23,580 nucleotides of DNA from Campylobacteraceae bacterium (GTDB lineage Bacteria > Campylobacterota > Campylobacteria > Campylobacterales > JALSKU01): positions 1 through 23,580 of the forward strand of contig WFMT01000284.1 of assembly GCA_015488975.1 (NCBI GenBank), written 5' to 3'. The first letter of the stretch is position 1. Every line of letters starts with the position of its first letter. A program made the translations under genes and the position numbers. Of the stretch, positions 1 to 8,421 are shown piece by piece. The notes under the pieces were generated by a model, which was not told the origin of the DNA, searched no databases, and saw only the letters and a program-made list of their open reading frames with translations.

Positions 1-3000
1 CCTGTCATATACTCACAGGCATGATCTCCAACCCCTTCAACTACCGCAGTAGCTCCGGAATTTCTAACACAAAACCTTTCACCCACATTTCCAACTGCAT
101 AAAATTTACCACCTGTAGCACCATAAAGACAAGCATTTCCGGCACTTGAAAAACTATCTCCTTGATTTTTTGGAGTTATTATGATCTTGCCTCCATTCAT
201 ACCTTTGCCAACATAATCATTACCATTGCCGTCAAGCTTTAATGTTATTCCTTTTACTAAAAATGCTCCAAAACTCTGTCCGGGAGTTCCTTTTAGTTTA
301 AATATCATGGCATTTTCAGGCAAGCCGGAATTTCCGTAAAATTTTGCAATTTCTCCACTTATTAGTACTCCAAAACTTCTGTTTATATTGCAAATTTCCT
401 TTTTAATCACTATATGATTATCTGGATTTTGTATAGTTGGATATACTTCTTTTAATATCTCTTTTTCAAAAATATTCTTGTCAATAGGATTATTTCTTTC
501 TTTTTGACAAGTATCAACTCCATCAATTCTTTTTAAAATATTACTAAAGTCAAATTTTTTAGCTTTTTTATCTTCTACAACTCGCAAAAGATCACTTCTT
601 CCAACAATTTCTTCTATCGAAGAGTATCCAATACTTGCAAGTATTTCTCTTGTATCTTCAGCTAAGAGTGTAAAATAATTGATAAGTTTTTGTACATTTC
701 CTACAAAATGCTCTCTTAGCGTTTCATCTTGAGTGGCTATACCTGTGCTACATTTATTTAAATGGCAAATTCTAAGTATCTTGCAGCCTAAAACTGCTAA
801 TGCTCCAGTCCCAAAAGCATAACTTTCAGCTCCAATCATGGCAGCTTTTATTATATCAAGTCCTGTTCTTAGACCTCCATCAGTCTCAAGTCTTACAAAT
901 TCTCTTAAATGATTTGCTTTCAAAGTATTGTGTGTATCGCTTAAGCCTATCTCCCAAGGATCTCCTGCAAACTTTATAGAAGTTAATGGTGCGGCTCCTG
1001 TTCCGCCATCTGCACCACTTATTATAATTTTATCAGCATAGCATTTAGCAACTCCTGCTGCAATAGTACCTACATGAGAAGACGAAACAAGTTTGACAGA
1101 AATCATAGCATCAGGATTTATTTGCTTGAGATCAAATATTAATTGTGCCAAATCTTCAATAGAATAAATATCGTGATGAGGAGGCGGGGAGATAAGAGTT
1201 ACTCCCGGCATCGTATATCTCAAACTTGCTATAAAAGGGCTTACTTTATGACCTGGAAGCTGGCCACCTTCGCCCGGTTTTGCCCCTTGAGCTAACTTTA
1301 TCTGAATCTCTTGTGCACTTCTTAGATACTCAGGAGTAACACCAAATCTACCAGAAGCTATCTGTTTTATTTTTGATCTTTGAGGGCTTTTTAGCCTTTT
1401 TGCTGCTTCTCCACCTTCACCCGAATTTGACTTTCCTCCTATCGTATTCATAGCTTCAGCTAAAGCTTCATGTGCCTCTGGAGAAATTGATCCTAAACTC
1501 ATAGCTGCAGTAGAAAATCTTTTAAATATTTCCTCTTTTGGCTCCACATCTTTTAAATCTATTGGATCTTTATCACTATTTAGCTCAAAAAAGTCCCTTA
1601 TCCTTTTTAAGTTATTTTTATTTGATAATTTACTTAATATTTTAAAATCTTCAGTTTTTCCAGACTGTGCGGCTTTATGTATAGCAAATATAACATCAGG
1701 AGAAAAACCATGAAACTCCTCGCCTCGTAAATATTTATAAAATCCACCAAGTTTTATAGGAAATACTTGATTTCTTTCATCTTGAGTATAAACTTCTTTA
1801 TGGACTTTATTTAGTCTTTGTTCTATATCTTCATAACCAAGTCCCGGTATTATACAAGATGAGTATGAAAAACAATCCTGAGCTATATTTTTAGATAGAC
1901 CTATTATATCCATCAAAGCTGAATTTCTATATGATGCTATGGTAGATATACCCATTTTGGATATTATTTTAAAAAGTCCTAAGTTTAGAGCATTTAGCAC
2001 ATTTTTAAATCTAATCTTTGTCTCATAGGAAGATAATTTCTTATTTTTGCATACTTCCAATACAGTGGCAAAAAGTAGGTAAGGATATATTGCACTCGCA
2101 CCATAAGTTATCAATGATGCCATAGAGTGTGAGTCATAAGGCTCAGAAGTTATACAGACAATAGAGACCAAATGCCTGATTCCTTCTTCCAAAAGCACTT
2201 GATTTACCCTTCCCACAGCCATAGCCATCGGAATAGCTTTTAACTTGCTATTCATCCCTTTATCGCTCAAAACAACAATTCTTATCCTATCCATTTTAAC
2301 AGCATCCACCACATCATAAGCAAGATCATTTAAACTGCCTTTTAAATTTTCTTCAAAAAGCGTAGAAAAAGTTTTATTTTTATAAAATCTATCATATCTT
2401 GGCTTATCGGGATTACCGAAAGATAATAACACATCTATCTTTTCTTTCATAAGTATAGGCGTTATAACTTTCAATCTTTTGGCATGAGTTATATCCTCAT
2501 CAAGTATATTTCTTATCTCTCCAAAACCGGTATTTAAACTCATAACGATTCTTTCTCTGATTGGATCAATGGGAGGATTTGTTACTTGGGCAAATTTTTG
2601 TTTAAAAAAGTCGCTAAAACATCTTTGCTTATCGCTAAATGCAGCAAGAGGCGTATCATCACCCATGGAACCAGTGTTTTCTTTACCTTCTTCCATCATA
2701 GGTATTATAACCATATCTTTTGCTTCATAAGTTATATTGGCCATCTTTTGCATTGGAACAATATTATCCATTTCATAATCACTAAGATCAGTAAAAGGCA
2801 GATCAACAAATTCCTGTAAATAAACCATGTTGTGGTTTAGCCATTTGCCATAAGGATTCAATTCTTTTAAATAATTATTAATATCATCATTTTTAAGAAT
2901 TTTTCCATATTTAAGATCAACTCCTATCATTTCACCACTTTTTAATTTACCCCTTTCTATTACATTATTTTCATCAATATCCAATATGCCATATTCGCTT

Positions 3001-4112
3001 GAAATTATTATTCTTTTATCTTTTGTTATTATATATTTTGCAGGTCTCAAACCATTTCTATCCAAAATACATCCTATATGCCTTCCATCAGTCAAACTCA
3101 CAGCAGCAGGTCCATCCCAAGCTTCAAAACAAGTACTCATATACTCATAAAAAGCTCTTAGATTTGAATCCATGTGTGGTGCATTCTGCCAGGCTGAGGG
3201 TATTAAAACTCTTGCAGCTTTAAAAAAATCAATACCATTTGCCAAAAGAAATTCAAACATATTATCCAAACTAGCACTGTCACTTACATTGTCACAAGTT
3301 ATTGGAAGTATTTTTTTCATCTCTTTATCTGTAAAGACTGAGCTTTTCATATATTCACTTTTTGCATATAAGTTAAATCTATTTGCAGAAATAGAGTTAA
3401 TTTCTCCATTGTGAGCGATACTTCTAAAAGGTTGTGCAAGTTTCCACTGTGGCAAAGTATTGGTCGAAAATCTTTGATGAAAAAGTGCAAATGAAGTTTT
3501 AAAATCCTTGCAACTTAAATCAGAATAAAACTGTTTTATATGAGTCGGCATAACCAACCCTTTGTAAGATATGAATTTATCCGAAAATGAACAGATATAA
3601 AATTCTTCATACTCTTGCTCTTGCATTCTTTTTTCTATCTCTCGTCTTGCAATATACATAGAGAGCGCAAATCTTCTTGTTGCAGAAATAGAGTTTGGTT
3701 TTACAAATATTTGAACAATTTCAGGTAGTGATTTGAGTGCAAATTCACCTAAAGCTTTTGTGTCAATTGGCACTTTTCTGTAAAAAAGTACTTTTAAATC
3801 ATTTGCTGCAAGTATATCATTTATGATAGTTTTTTGTTTTTCTTCTTGCATAAAAACCATCGCTACTGCAAATTGTTTTGGTAAGTCTATACCGTTTTGC
3901 ATAGCAACTTTTCTCATAAAACTTTTTGGCATACCAAATAAAAGTCCACTACCGTCACCACTTTTACCATCAGCTGCAACAGCACCTCTGTGCATCATTT
4001 TTTCCAATGCTCTTATTGCATCTTCTACATTTATATGTGTTGCTTTATTGTCAATATTGGCTAAAAGACCAAAACCACAATTATCTTTAAAATAATTTTT
4101 ATATTCATTCAT
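1..4112 (-). CDS. gltB: Glutamate synthase (NADPH/ferredoxin-type) large subunit, 3' end outside window
   Basis: Makes two glutamates from glutamine and 2-oxoglutarate, the second step of the GS-GOGAT ammonium assimilation route, in the cytoplasm. The frame is continuous from the ATG at 4112 to the left edge (1370 whole codons; the family is about 1480-1500), so roughly the last 110 codons are missing. The N-terminus reads MNEYKNYFKDN then CGFG: Cys12 is the expected glutaminase nucleophile exposed after removal of a short propeptide. Three cysteines, at codons 1110, 1116 and 1121 (C-x5-C-x4-C, within CKILRICHLNKC), match the 3Fe-4S site of the family. Near the edge, a stretch including RNSGATAVVEGVGDHACEYM belongs to the C-terminal GXGXG beta-helix domain. 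An AAAGG ribosome site lies 7 bases before the ATG. The small subunit gltD is not in the window; it may lie further left. Frame continuity was spot-checked in several places, not at every codon. Confidence 0.97.
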   Translation of the reverse strand, partial: MNEYKNYFKDNCGFGLLANIDNKATHINVEDAIRALEKMMHRGAVAADGKSGDGSGLLFGMPKSFMRKVAMQNGIDLPKQFAVAMVFMQEEKQKTIINDILAANDLKVLFYRKVPIDTKALGEFALKSLPEIVQIFVKPNSISATRRFALSMYIARREIEKRMQEQEYEEFYICSFSDKFISYKGLVMPTHIKQFYSDLSCKDFKTSFALFHQRFSTNTLPQWKLAQPFRSIAHNGEINSISANRFNLYAKSEYMKSSVFTDKEMKKILPITCDNVSDSASLDNMFEFLLANGIDFFKAARVLIPSAWQNAPHMDSNLRAFYEYMSTCFEAWDGPAAVSLTDGRHIGCILDRNGLRPAKYIITKDKRIIISSEYGILDIDENNVIERGKLKSGEMIGVDLKYGKILKNDDINNYLKELNPYGKWLNHNMVYLQEFVDLPFTDLSDYEMDNIVPMQKMANITYEAKDMVIIPMMEEGKENTGSMGDDTPLAAFSDKQRCFSDFFKQKFAQVTNPPIDPIRERIVMSLNTGFGEIRNILDEDITHAKRLKVITPILMKEKIDVLLSFGNPDKPRYDRFYKNKTFSTLFEENLKGSLNDLAYDVVDAVKMDRIRIVVLSDKGMNSKLKAIPMAMAVGRVNQVLLEEGIRHLVSIVCITSEPYDSHSMASLITYGASAIYPYLLFATVLEVCKNKKLSSYETKIRFKNVLNALNLGLFKIISKMGISTIASYRNSALMDIIGLSKNIAQDCFSYSSCIIPGLGYEDIEQRLNKVHKEVYTQDERNQVFPIKLGGFYKYLRGEEFHGFSPDVIFAIHKAAQSGKTEDFKILSKLSNKNNLKRIRDFFELNSDKDPIDLKDVEPKEEIFKRFSTAAMSLGSISPEAHEALAEAMNTIGGKSNSGEGGEAAKRLKSPQRSKIKQIASGRFGVTPEYLRSAQEIQIKLAQGAKPGEGGQLPGHKVSPFIASLRYTMPGVTLISPPPHHDIYSIEDLAQLIFDLKQINPDAMISVKLVSSSHVGTIAAGVAKCYADKIIISGADGGTGAAPLTSIKFAGDPWEIGLSDTHNTLKANHLREFVRLETDGGLRTGLDIIKAAMIGAESYAFGTGALAVLGCKILRICHLNKCSTGIATQDETLREHFVGNVQKLINYFTLLAEDTREILASIGYSSIEEIVGRSDLLRVVEDKKAKKFDFSNILKRIDGVDTCQKERNNPIDKNIFEKEILKEVYPTIQNPDNHIVIKKEICNINRSFGVLISGEIAKFYGNSGLPENAMIFKLKGTPGQSFGAFLVKGITLKLDGNGNDYVGKGMNGGKIIITPKNQGDSFSSAGNACLYGATGGKFYAVGNVGERFCVRNSGATAVVEGVGDHACEYMT

Positions 4113-4140
4113 AGGCAACCTTTATATTGAAAAATTACAC

Positions 4141-4153
4141 TCGTAATATACGA
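4141..4153. repeat. 13-bp palindrome TCGTA-ATA-TACGA in the gltB leader
   Basis: Perfect 5-base arms around a 3-base centre, with two CG dinucleotides in a very AT-rich intergenic region. It sits just past the predicted gltB transcript start, where a repressor operator could lie. No known regulator motif is recognised, and a palindrome this short can occur by chance. Confidence 0.35.
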
Positions 4154-4163
4154 AAATTTTTTG

Positions 4164-4169
4164 ATTATA
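4164..4169 (-). promoter_or_regulatory. Candidate -10 element for gltB
   Basis: On the minus strand this reads TATAAT, 52 bases before the gltB ATG, which would put the transcript start near 4157. No good -35 is visible, which is common for sigma-70 promoters in Campylobacterota. A 13-base palindrome (4141-4153) lies just downstream of the predicted start. Confidence 0.45.
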
Positions 4170-4173
4170 CTTA

Positions 4174-4195
4174 ATATTTGATAAATATTTGATAA
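4174..4195. repeat. Tandem 11-bp direct repeat between gltB and recO
   Basis: Two exact adjacent copies of ATATTTGATAA (4174-4184 and 4185-4195). The 11-base period is about one helical turn, so a bound protein would meet both copies on the same face. The second copy contains most of the recO -35 hexamer. It could be an activator or repressor site, or low-complexity AT sequence. Confidence 0.55.
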
Positions 4196-4217
4196 AACTG
4201 TCTTTTTTGGCTACAAT
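4189..4217 (+). promoter_or_regulatory. recO promoter (TTGATA, 17 bp, TACAAT)
   Basis: TTGATA at 4189-4194 and TACAAT at 4212-4217 are separated by the optimal 17 bases; each hexamer differs from consensus at one base. The expected start of transcription, 6-7 bases past the -10, falls on the A of the recO ATG at 4224, which implies a leaderless mRNA. Confidence 0.7.
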
Positions 4218-4223
4218 AAGCCC

Positions 4224-4841
4224 ATGCAAGGATATATAATAAATACAACAAAAGTAAAAGACGAAGATTTGTTGGTAACTGTTTTAAATAAAATAAAAGT
4301 TAAAACTTTATATAGATTTTATGGGGCAAGACATTCAAATATTCACATTGGATACAAGATAGACTATGAAGCACATCCAACAAACAAAGAAGGTTTTTTT
4401 CAGCTAAGGGGCGTATCACACCTTCCTAATAAATGGATGTTTCAAAGAGAAAAGTTTTATGTTTGGCAACAATTTTTAAAACTTTTGTATAGACATTTAA
4501 GAGATGTTAATGAGATAGATAAATTTTATTACAATCTTTTAGATGATATGTCAATATATCTTGAAAAGGAAAATCCAAAAAGAGTTGCCATTGAATCTTA
4601 TATAAAACTTTTGGAATTTGAGGGTAGGATTTATAAAAGTTTCAACTGTTTTATATGTGGCCAAAAAATTGATAAGGATATGATAATAGTCAGAGGATAT
4701 TTACCTGCTTGCCAGGGATGCATTAGAAAAAAAGGATTCAAAACAAAATTTATAGCACACCTTTTTAAAGAAAAAAATACCATACTTCTCAGTCAAGATG
4801 AAATAAATGAGTTGTATGATATTATGCTTGAAGGATTTTAA
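4224..4841 (+). CDS. recO: Recombination mediator RecO
   Basis: RecO helps load RecA onto SSB-coated single-stranded DNA in the RecF-type repair pathway. The 205-residue length fits the short RecO of Campylobacterota. The N-terminal third (MQGYIINTTKVKDEDLLVTVL) looks like the OB-fold start of RecO (residues 1-75), followed by a helical part. A zinc-finger pair is visible: CFIC at about 142-145 and CQGC at about 163-166. It is divergent from gltB and convergent with the haem-protein gene, so it is probably transcribed alone. There is no Shine-Dalgarno sequence before the ATG (the preceding bases are TACAATAAGCCC) and the promoter lies directly against the start codon. The assignment rests on recalled family resemblance plus the zinc finger; it is good but not as certain as dnaK or flhA. 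Confidence 0.85.
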   Translation: MQGYIINTTKVKDEDLLVTVLNKIKVKTLYRFYGARHSNIHIGYKIDYEAHPTNKEGFFQLRGVSHLPNKWMFQREKFYVWQQFLKLLYRHLRDVNEIDKFYYNLLDDMSIYLEKENPKRVAIESYIKLLEFEGRIYKSFNCFICGQKIDKDMIIVRGYLPACQGCIRKKGFKTKFIAHLFKEKNTILLSQDEINELYDIMLEGF

Positions 4842-4878
4842 ATTTAAATATAATAAAAATACCATATAATATAAAATT

Positions 4879-5334
4879 TTATCTAACAGTTGTTTTTATA
4901 AAACCTTTTCCATTACTTGCCCAATTTCTTATCGCCATAATCTCTTTTTTACTAAGTCTTGCATTCTTATGAAGTAGAACATATTGAGGTAACGGCATAG
5001 GTCCTGCTACAGTTCTATATATTTCTTTTTTTAACTTTTCTTTTTGTGATTTTGTATATGAATTCCAAATATTAAAATTTAATGCCTTTCTTCCTTCTAC
5101 AACATCATCTATTATACTCCAAGAAGCTGGAGCAACATGACTCCACCAAGGCCATTTTGTCTCAAAAGAATGACAGTCATAACAAGAAGTTTTCATAATT
5201 TTCACAACTTTTTCAGGAGCTTTTATTTCAAGCTTTTTATTGATTGGAGGATTGGATTTACCTTTATAAGGAATGATTTGAAATACAATAAAAACCAATG
5301 CAAAAATTGCCAAAACTCTTAAAAACACACTCAT
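4879..5334 (-). CDS. Membrane-anchored haem-binding (cytochrome c-like) protein
   Basis: 151 residues. Residues 4-22 form one hydrophobic segment, either an uncleaved signal anchor or a signal peptide, so the rest is expected in the periplasm. The haem c attachment motif CYDCH lies at 51-55, followed by a Trp-rich stretch (WPWWSHVAPASW) typical of the haem-binding domain family PF14376. A Met in GPMPLPQY (about residue 113) could be a distal axial ligand. It is the last gene of the minus-strand cluster, 2 bases after the ABC ATPase gene, with a GGAG-like ribosome site formed by the end of that gene. Electron-transfer partners are not evident. No role in proline or pyrimidine metabolism is suggested by its sequence; its placement may be only convenience. 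Confidence 0.85.
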   Translation of the reverse strand: MSVFLRVLAIFALVFIVFQIIPYKGKSNPPINKKLEIKAPEKVVKIMKTSCYDCHSFETKWPWWSHVAPASWSIIDDVVEGRKALNFNIWNSYTKSQKEKLKKEIYRTVAGPMPLPQYVLLHKNARLSKKEIMAIRNWASNGKGFIKTTVR

Positions 5335-5336
5335 AC

Positions 5337-5918
5337 CTATTCTCCTATTTTTATAATTTTATTACTGCACCACTTAGCCAAATATTCGTCATGAGTTATT
5401 ATCAAGATACCAACATATTTCAAATATTTTATCAAGAGCTTCATTGTATCAAGTTGCACTATATTATCTAATGCACTTGTAGGTTCATCTGCCAAAATTA
5501 TATCACTTTTCATTAAAAGTACCCTTAAAATACTACATCTTTGTAACTGACCCCCACTTAACTCATAAGGGAGCTTATTTAACAAATCTATTTGCAAATT
5601 AAGCTCATCCATGTACATTTCTATATTCTCAGTATTACAGACATCTTTTATTTGACTTAAAATCGTATATGAAGGATGAAAAGAAGAATAAGGATCTTGG
5701 AAAATTTGAGAAAGTCTCAAACACTTAATATGACCTTTTATAGGCTTGAGTTCGCCTCTGATTAGAGAAAAAAGAGTTGTTTTGCCTACTCCACTTTTCC
5801 CAACAACAGATATAATCTCACCTTTTTTTAATTTTAGATTAAAATCTTTAAAAAGAAATTTATTTTTATTATAACCAAAATATAGATTATTAATTTCTAA
5901 AACAATATCACTATTCAT
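5337..5918 (-). CDS. ABC transporter ATP-binding protein, peptide/nickel type, orphan
   Basis: A complete but compact nucleotide-binding domain of 193 residues. Visible motifs: Walker A GKSGVGKT (40-47), Q-loop FQDPYSSFHPS (Gln74), signature LSGGQ (120-124), Walker B IILADEP with catalytic Glu145, D-loop SALD, and switch His176 in ITHDE. The QDPYSSFHPSYTI stretch resembles the QDP-x-x-SLNP-x-x-TI of Opp/Dpp/Nik ATPases, but the C-terminal extension of those proteins is absent. The ATG overlaps the proA stop (ATGA, 4 bases), so translation is probably coupled. No permease or binding protein is nearby, so the substrate is unknown; it may serve permeases encoded elsewhere. Confidence 0.88.
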   Translation of the reverse strand: MNSDIVLEINNLYFGYNKNKFLFKDFNLKLKKGEIISVVGKSGVGKTTLFSLIRGELKPIKGHIKCLRLSQIFQDPYSSFHPSYTILSQIKDVCNTENIEMYMDELNLQIDLLNKLPYELSGGQLQRCSILRVLLMKSDIILADEPTSALDNIVQLDTMKLLIKYLKYVGILIITHDEYLAKWCSNKIIKIGE

Positions 5919-7150
5919 TCTCTAATTTGGCCATTTCCGTATATTTTATATTTATAGGTTGTTAAATCATTTATCCCCATAGGACCACGAGCATGAAGTT
6001 TACTCGTACTTATGCCAACCTCAGCACCAAATCCAAATTCACTTCCATCTGTAAATCTCGTACTTGCATTAACATAAACACAAGACGAGTCTACCCTGTT
6101 CAAAAACTCTTCAGCAGCGCCAATATCTTCAGTAACGATTGCTTCAGAATGGTTTGAGCTGTATTTTTGGATATGTAAAATAGCTCCATTAATATCTTCT
6201 ACAGTTTTGATAGACAGTATATTTGATAGATATTCTGTTTCAAAGTCATCTTGCGTGGCTTTTTTTATATCTATAATCGACAGAGTATCCTCACAACCTC
6301 TTAAATCTGTATTTTTTTTATCAAATTCTTCTTTTAAAATTGGCAATATTTCATAAGCAATCTTTCTATCCACCAAGAGTGTCTCCATTGTGTTACAAAC
6401 TCCGGTTTTCTGTGTTTTTGCATTGATTGCGATACTTACAGCCTTTTTAAAATCTGCACTTTTATGAATATAAGTATGACAAAGCCCCTTATCATGTTTT
6501 ATCACAGGTACTGTAGCGTTTTCTGATATATGCCTTATAAGTGCTTCTCCGCCTCTTGGTATGATAAGATCAATATATTTATCCATTTTAATAAGTTTAG
6601 AAACACCATCTCTTGAATAATCAGGTAGTAGCATAATAGCTTCTTTGGGAATATCATTTTCTTTCAAGACTTGTTCTAATATATTTGCAATAGCAATATT
6701 ACTAAATCTTGCTTCTTTGCCCCCTTTTAAAATACATCCATTTCCACTTTTGAAGCAGAGTGCAGCGGTATCGCTGGTGACATTAGGTCTGCTTTCATAA
6801 ATGATACCTATAACCCCTATGGGAATACTTACCTTTTCAATCCTCAAATTATCTTTATTGACCCATCCATCAAGAATTCTTCCAACTGGCTCTTGCAGAC
6901 TTGCTATCTCTCTTATACTTTTAGCCATAGAAGCGACTATATCATTATTTATAAAAAGTCTTTCCAGTAAAGATTCCATAAGCCCATTTTCTTTGGCTAT
7001 TGTCATATCTTTAGTATTTGCTTCTATTATATTTTTACTATACTTTTCAAGTTTATCAGCCATTTGAAGAAGTATCATATTTTTCTTTTTTGGTGACAAT
7101 ATAGCCACTGCTTTACTAGCTTCTTTAGCCTTTTTTAAAATTTCTTCCAT
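5915..7150 (-). CDS. proA: Gamma-glutamyl phosphate reductase
   Basis: Reduces L-glutamyl 5-phosphate with NADPH to glutamate 5-semialdehyde, the second step of proline synthesis. The 411-residue length is normal. Aldehyde-dehydrogenase-fold signatures are clear: YESRPNVTSDTAALCFKSGN (about 118-137), LKGGKEA, LIIPRGGEALIRHI, the active-site Cys in KTGVCNTMETLLV (about 252), and FGFGAEVGISTSKLHARGPM near the C-terminus. It starts 9 bases after the dihydroorotase-like gene with an AGGA ribosome site, and its stop overlaps the next gene. proB is not in the window. Part of a minus-strand cluster from about 8371 to 4879. Confidence 0.98.
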   Translation of the reverse strand: MEEILKKAKEASKAVAILSPKKKNMILLQMADKLEKYSKNIIEANTKDMTIAKENGLMESLLERLFINNDIVASMAKSIREIASLQEPVGRILDGWVNKDNLRIEKVSIPIGVIGIIYESRPNVTSDTAALCFKSGNGCILKGGKEARFSNIAIANILEQVLKENDIPKEAIMLLPDYSRDGVSKLIKMDKYIDLIIPRGGEALIRHISENATVPVIKHDKGLCHTYIHKSADFKKAVSIAINAKTQKTGVCNTMETLLVDRKIAYEILPILKEEFDKKNTDLRGCEDTLSIIDIKKATQDDFETEYLSNILSIKTVEDINGAILHIQKYSSNHSEAIVTEDIGAAEEFLNRVDSSCVYVNASTRFTDGSEFGFGAEVGISTSKLHARGPMGINDLTTYKYKIYGNGQIRE

Positions 7151-7159
7151 GTTTTTCCT

Positions 7160-8371
7160 TTATTCTGTGATAGACTCAATTTTTCCATAAAGTTGCTTAT
7201 TATGGTAAAGTGACAGCTCATCATCTACTATAGATTTATAATTATCATCAAACAATAAAAGATTTGCTTCATTTCCGACTTTTATTTCACCACAATTATT
7301 CAAAGAAAGTATTTTTGCCGGATTTGTACTTACAAGTTTTATGAAATCACTAAAAGATATGATTTTATTTCTAACCAAATAAGTATATCCTAACTTAAGT
7401 GTCAGACTAAGAGCATTTGTGCCATCTCTCGCATCTTCAAAAGCTACATCTTTATATATATATGACTTTGGAGAATGAGATGAAGTCAACACATCTATCT
7501 CATGATTTTGCAGCTGGAGAAGTATTTTTTTTCTTTCCTGTTCACTTCTTAAAGGTGACATAAGTTTTGCTTTGGTATTAAAATCATCACATTCTGTCTC
7601 ATTTAACAAAAGATTATGTATTGGAACTTCTGTAAAAACTTTTTTATTATCCTTTTTCACCGCTTTTAGAATCTGTATTGATTTTGAAGTTGAAATACCC
7701 TGAAATAAAATACAAATATCAAAAAAAGTTGCCAGCTCCACTATTTTAGAAACTTCACTTATCTCTGCTATTTTGGATATTCCAGGAAGTCCAAGCTTGA
7801 AAGATATATCACCGTCATTTATGACACCTTGATTTTTTATACTTTTATCTTCACAAAAACAAAATAAAGGTTTTGATTTCATATTTGCATATTGCATGAC
7901 TCTGACCAATAAATTACCATCAATATCAGACCTAGAATATAAAATTTTTGCTCCATTTTTTAGAAATGTTGCAATATTATTCAATTTATTTTCATTATTA
8001 ACAGAATTTGAAGACAATATCATTTTACTGACATTTGATGTATTTAGCATTTTGGAGTTTAGCAGTTCCAAATGTGTTGCATTTTCAATTCTTGGAAAAA
8101 AATCATCAATCAAAACAAACCTGCCTACACCACCCTCGTTTGCTTGTAAAAGTAAATCATTAATATTTTTTTGGTTTAAAGTATCATCAAGTAATCTGAC
8201 ATTTGTATCAATTAGTTTCGGTAAAAGGTATCTTTTATTTGCATCATATATTTTTTCATTTGACTTTAGTGTGATGTTATCATCAATTTTAACTATTACA
8301 CCATTTTTAACTCTTAAATCACCAAAAAAGATACTATCTTTTAATACTATATGAGCATTTTTGATAAGCAT
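7160..8371 (-). CDS. Dihydroorotase-like protein lacking all metal ligands (probable non-catalytic PyrC homologue)
   Basis: 403 residues with the amidohydrolase layout of type I dihydroorotases: an N-terminal beta region (MLIKNAHIVLKDS), a TIM barrel, and the C-terminal STNPAKIL...GNEANLLLFD segment. The metal-binding positions are all changed by my alignment from memory. The usual DxHxH after the PG(F/L)ID strand is DTNVR (Asn57, Arg59). The His of the HxED motif is Cys173. The His of HVST is Gly225. The Asp of the TDHAP motif is Ser298. It should therefore not hydrolyse dihydroorotate. Known parallels are the inactive PyrC' proteins that act as structural partners of aspartate transcarbamoylase PyrB; that role is inference here, since pyrB is not in the window. 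The ORF is intact and in an apparent operon, so it is not an obvious pseudogene. Confidence 0.85.
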   Translation of the reverse strand: MLIKNAHIVLKDSIFFGDLRVKNGVIVKIDDNITLKSNEKIYDANKRYLLPKLIDTNVRLLDDTLNQKNINDLLLQANEGGVGRFVLIDDFFPRIENATHLELLNSKMLNTSNVSKMILSSNSVNNENKLNNIATFLKNGAKILYSRSDIDGNLLVRVMQYANMKSKPLFCFCEDKSIKNQGVINDGDISFKLGLPGISKIAEISEVSKIVELATFFDICILFQGISTSKSIQILKAVKKDNKKVFTEVPIHNLLLNETECDDFNTKAKLMSPLRSEQERKKILLQLQNHEIDVLTSSHSPKSYIYKDVAFEDARDGTNALSLTLKLGYTYLVRNKIISFSDFIKLVSTNPAKILSLNNCGEIKVGNEANLLLFDDNYKSIVDDELSLYHNKQLYGKIESITE

Positions 8372-8421
8372 TTTTCTAATCCTCTTAAAAAATTAAGATA
8401 TATTAGCACATCTTTGCTTAT

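Noticed and set aside
2586..3414. Several plus-strand open frames of 74-80 codons opposite gltB
   Set aside because: They lie antisense to the continuous gltB frame, have unnatural composition (rich in His, Phe, Ile, Ser) and no family resemblance.
7896..8354. A 152-codon plus-strand open frame opposite the dihydroorotase-like gene
   Set aside because: Antisense shadow with no recognisable motif; the minus-strand frame has clear amidohydrolase features.
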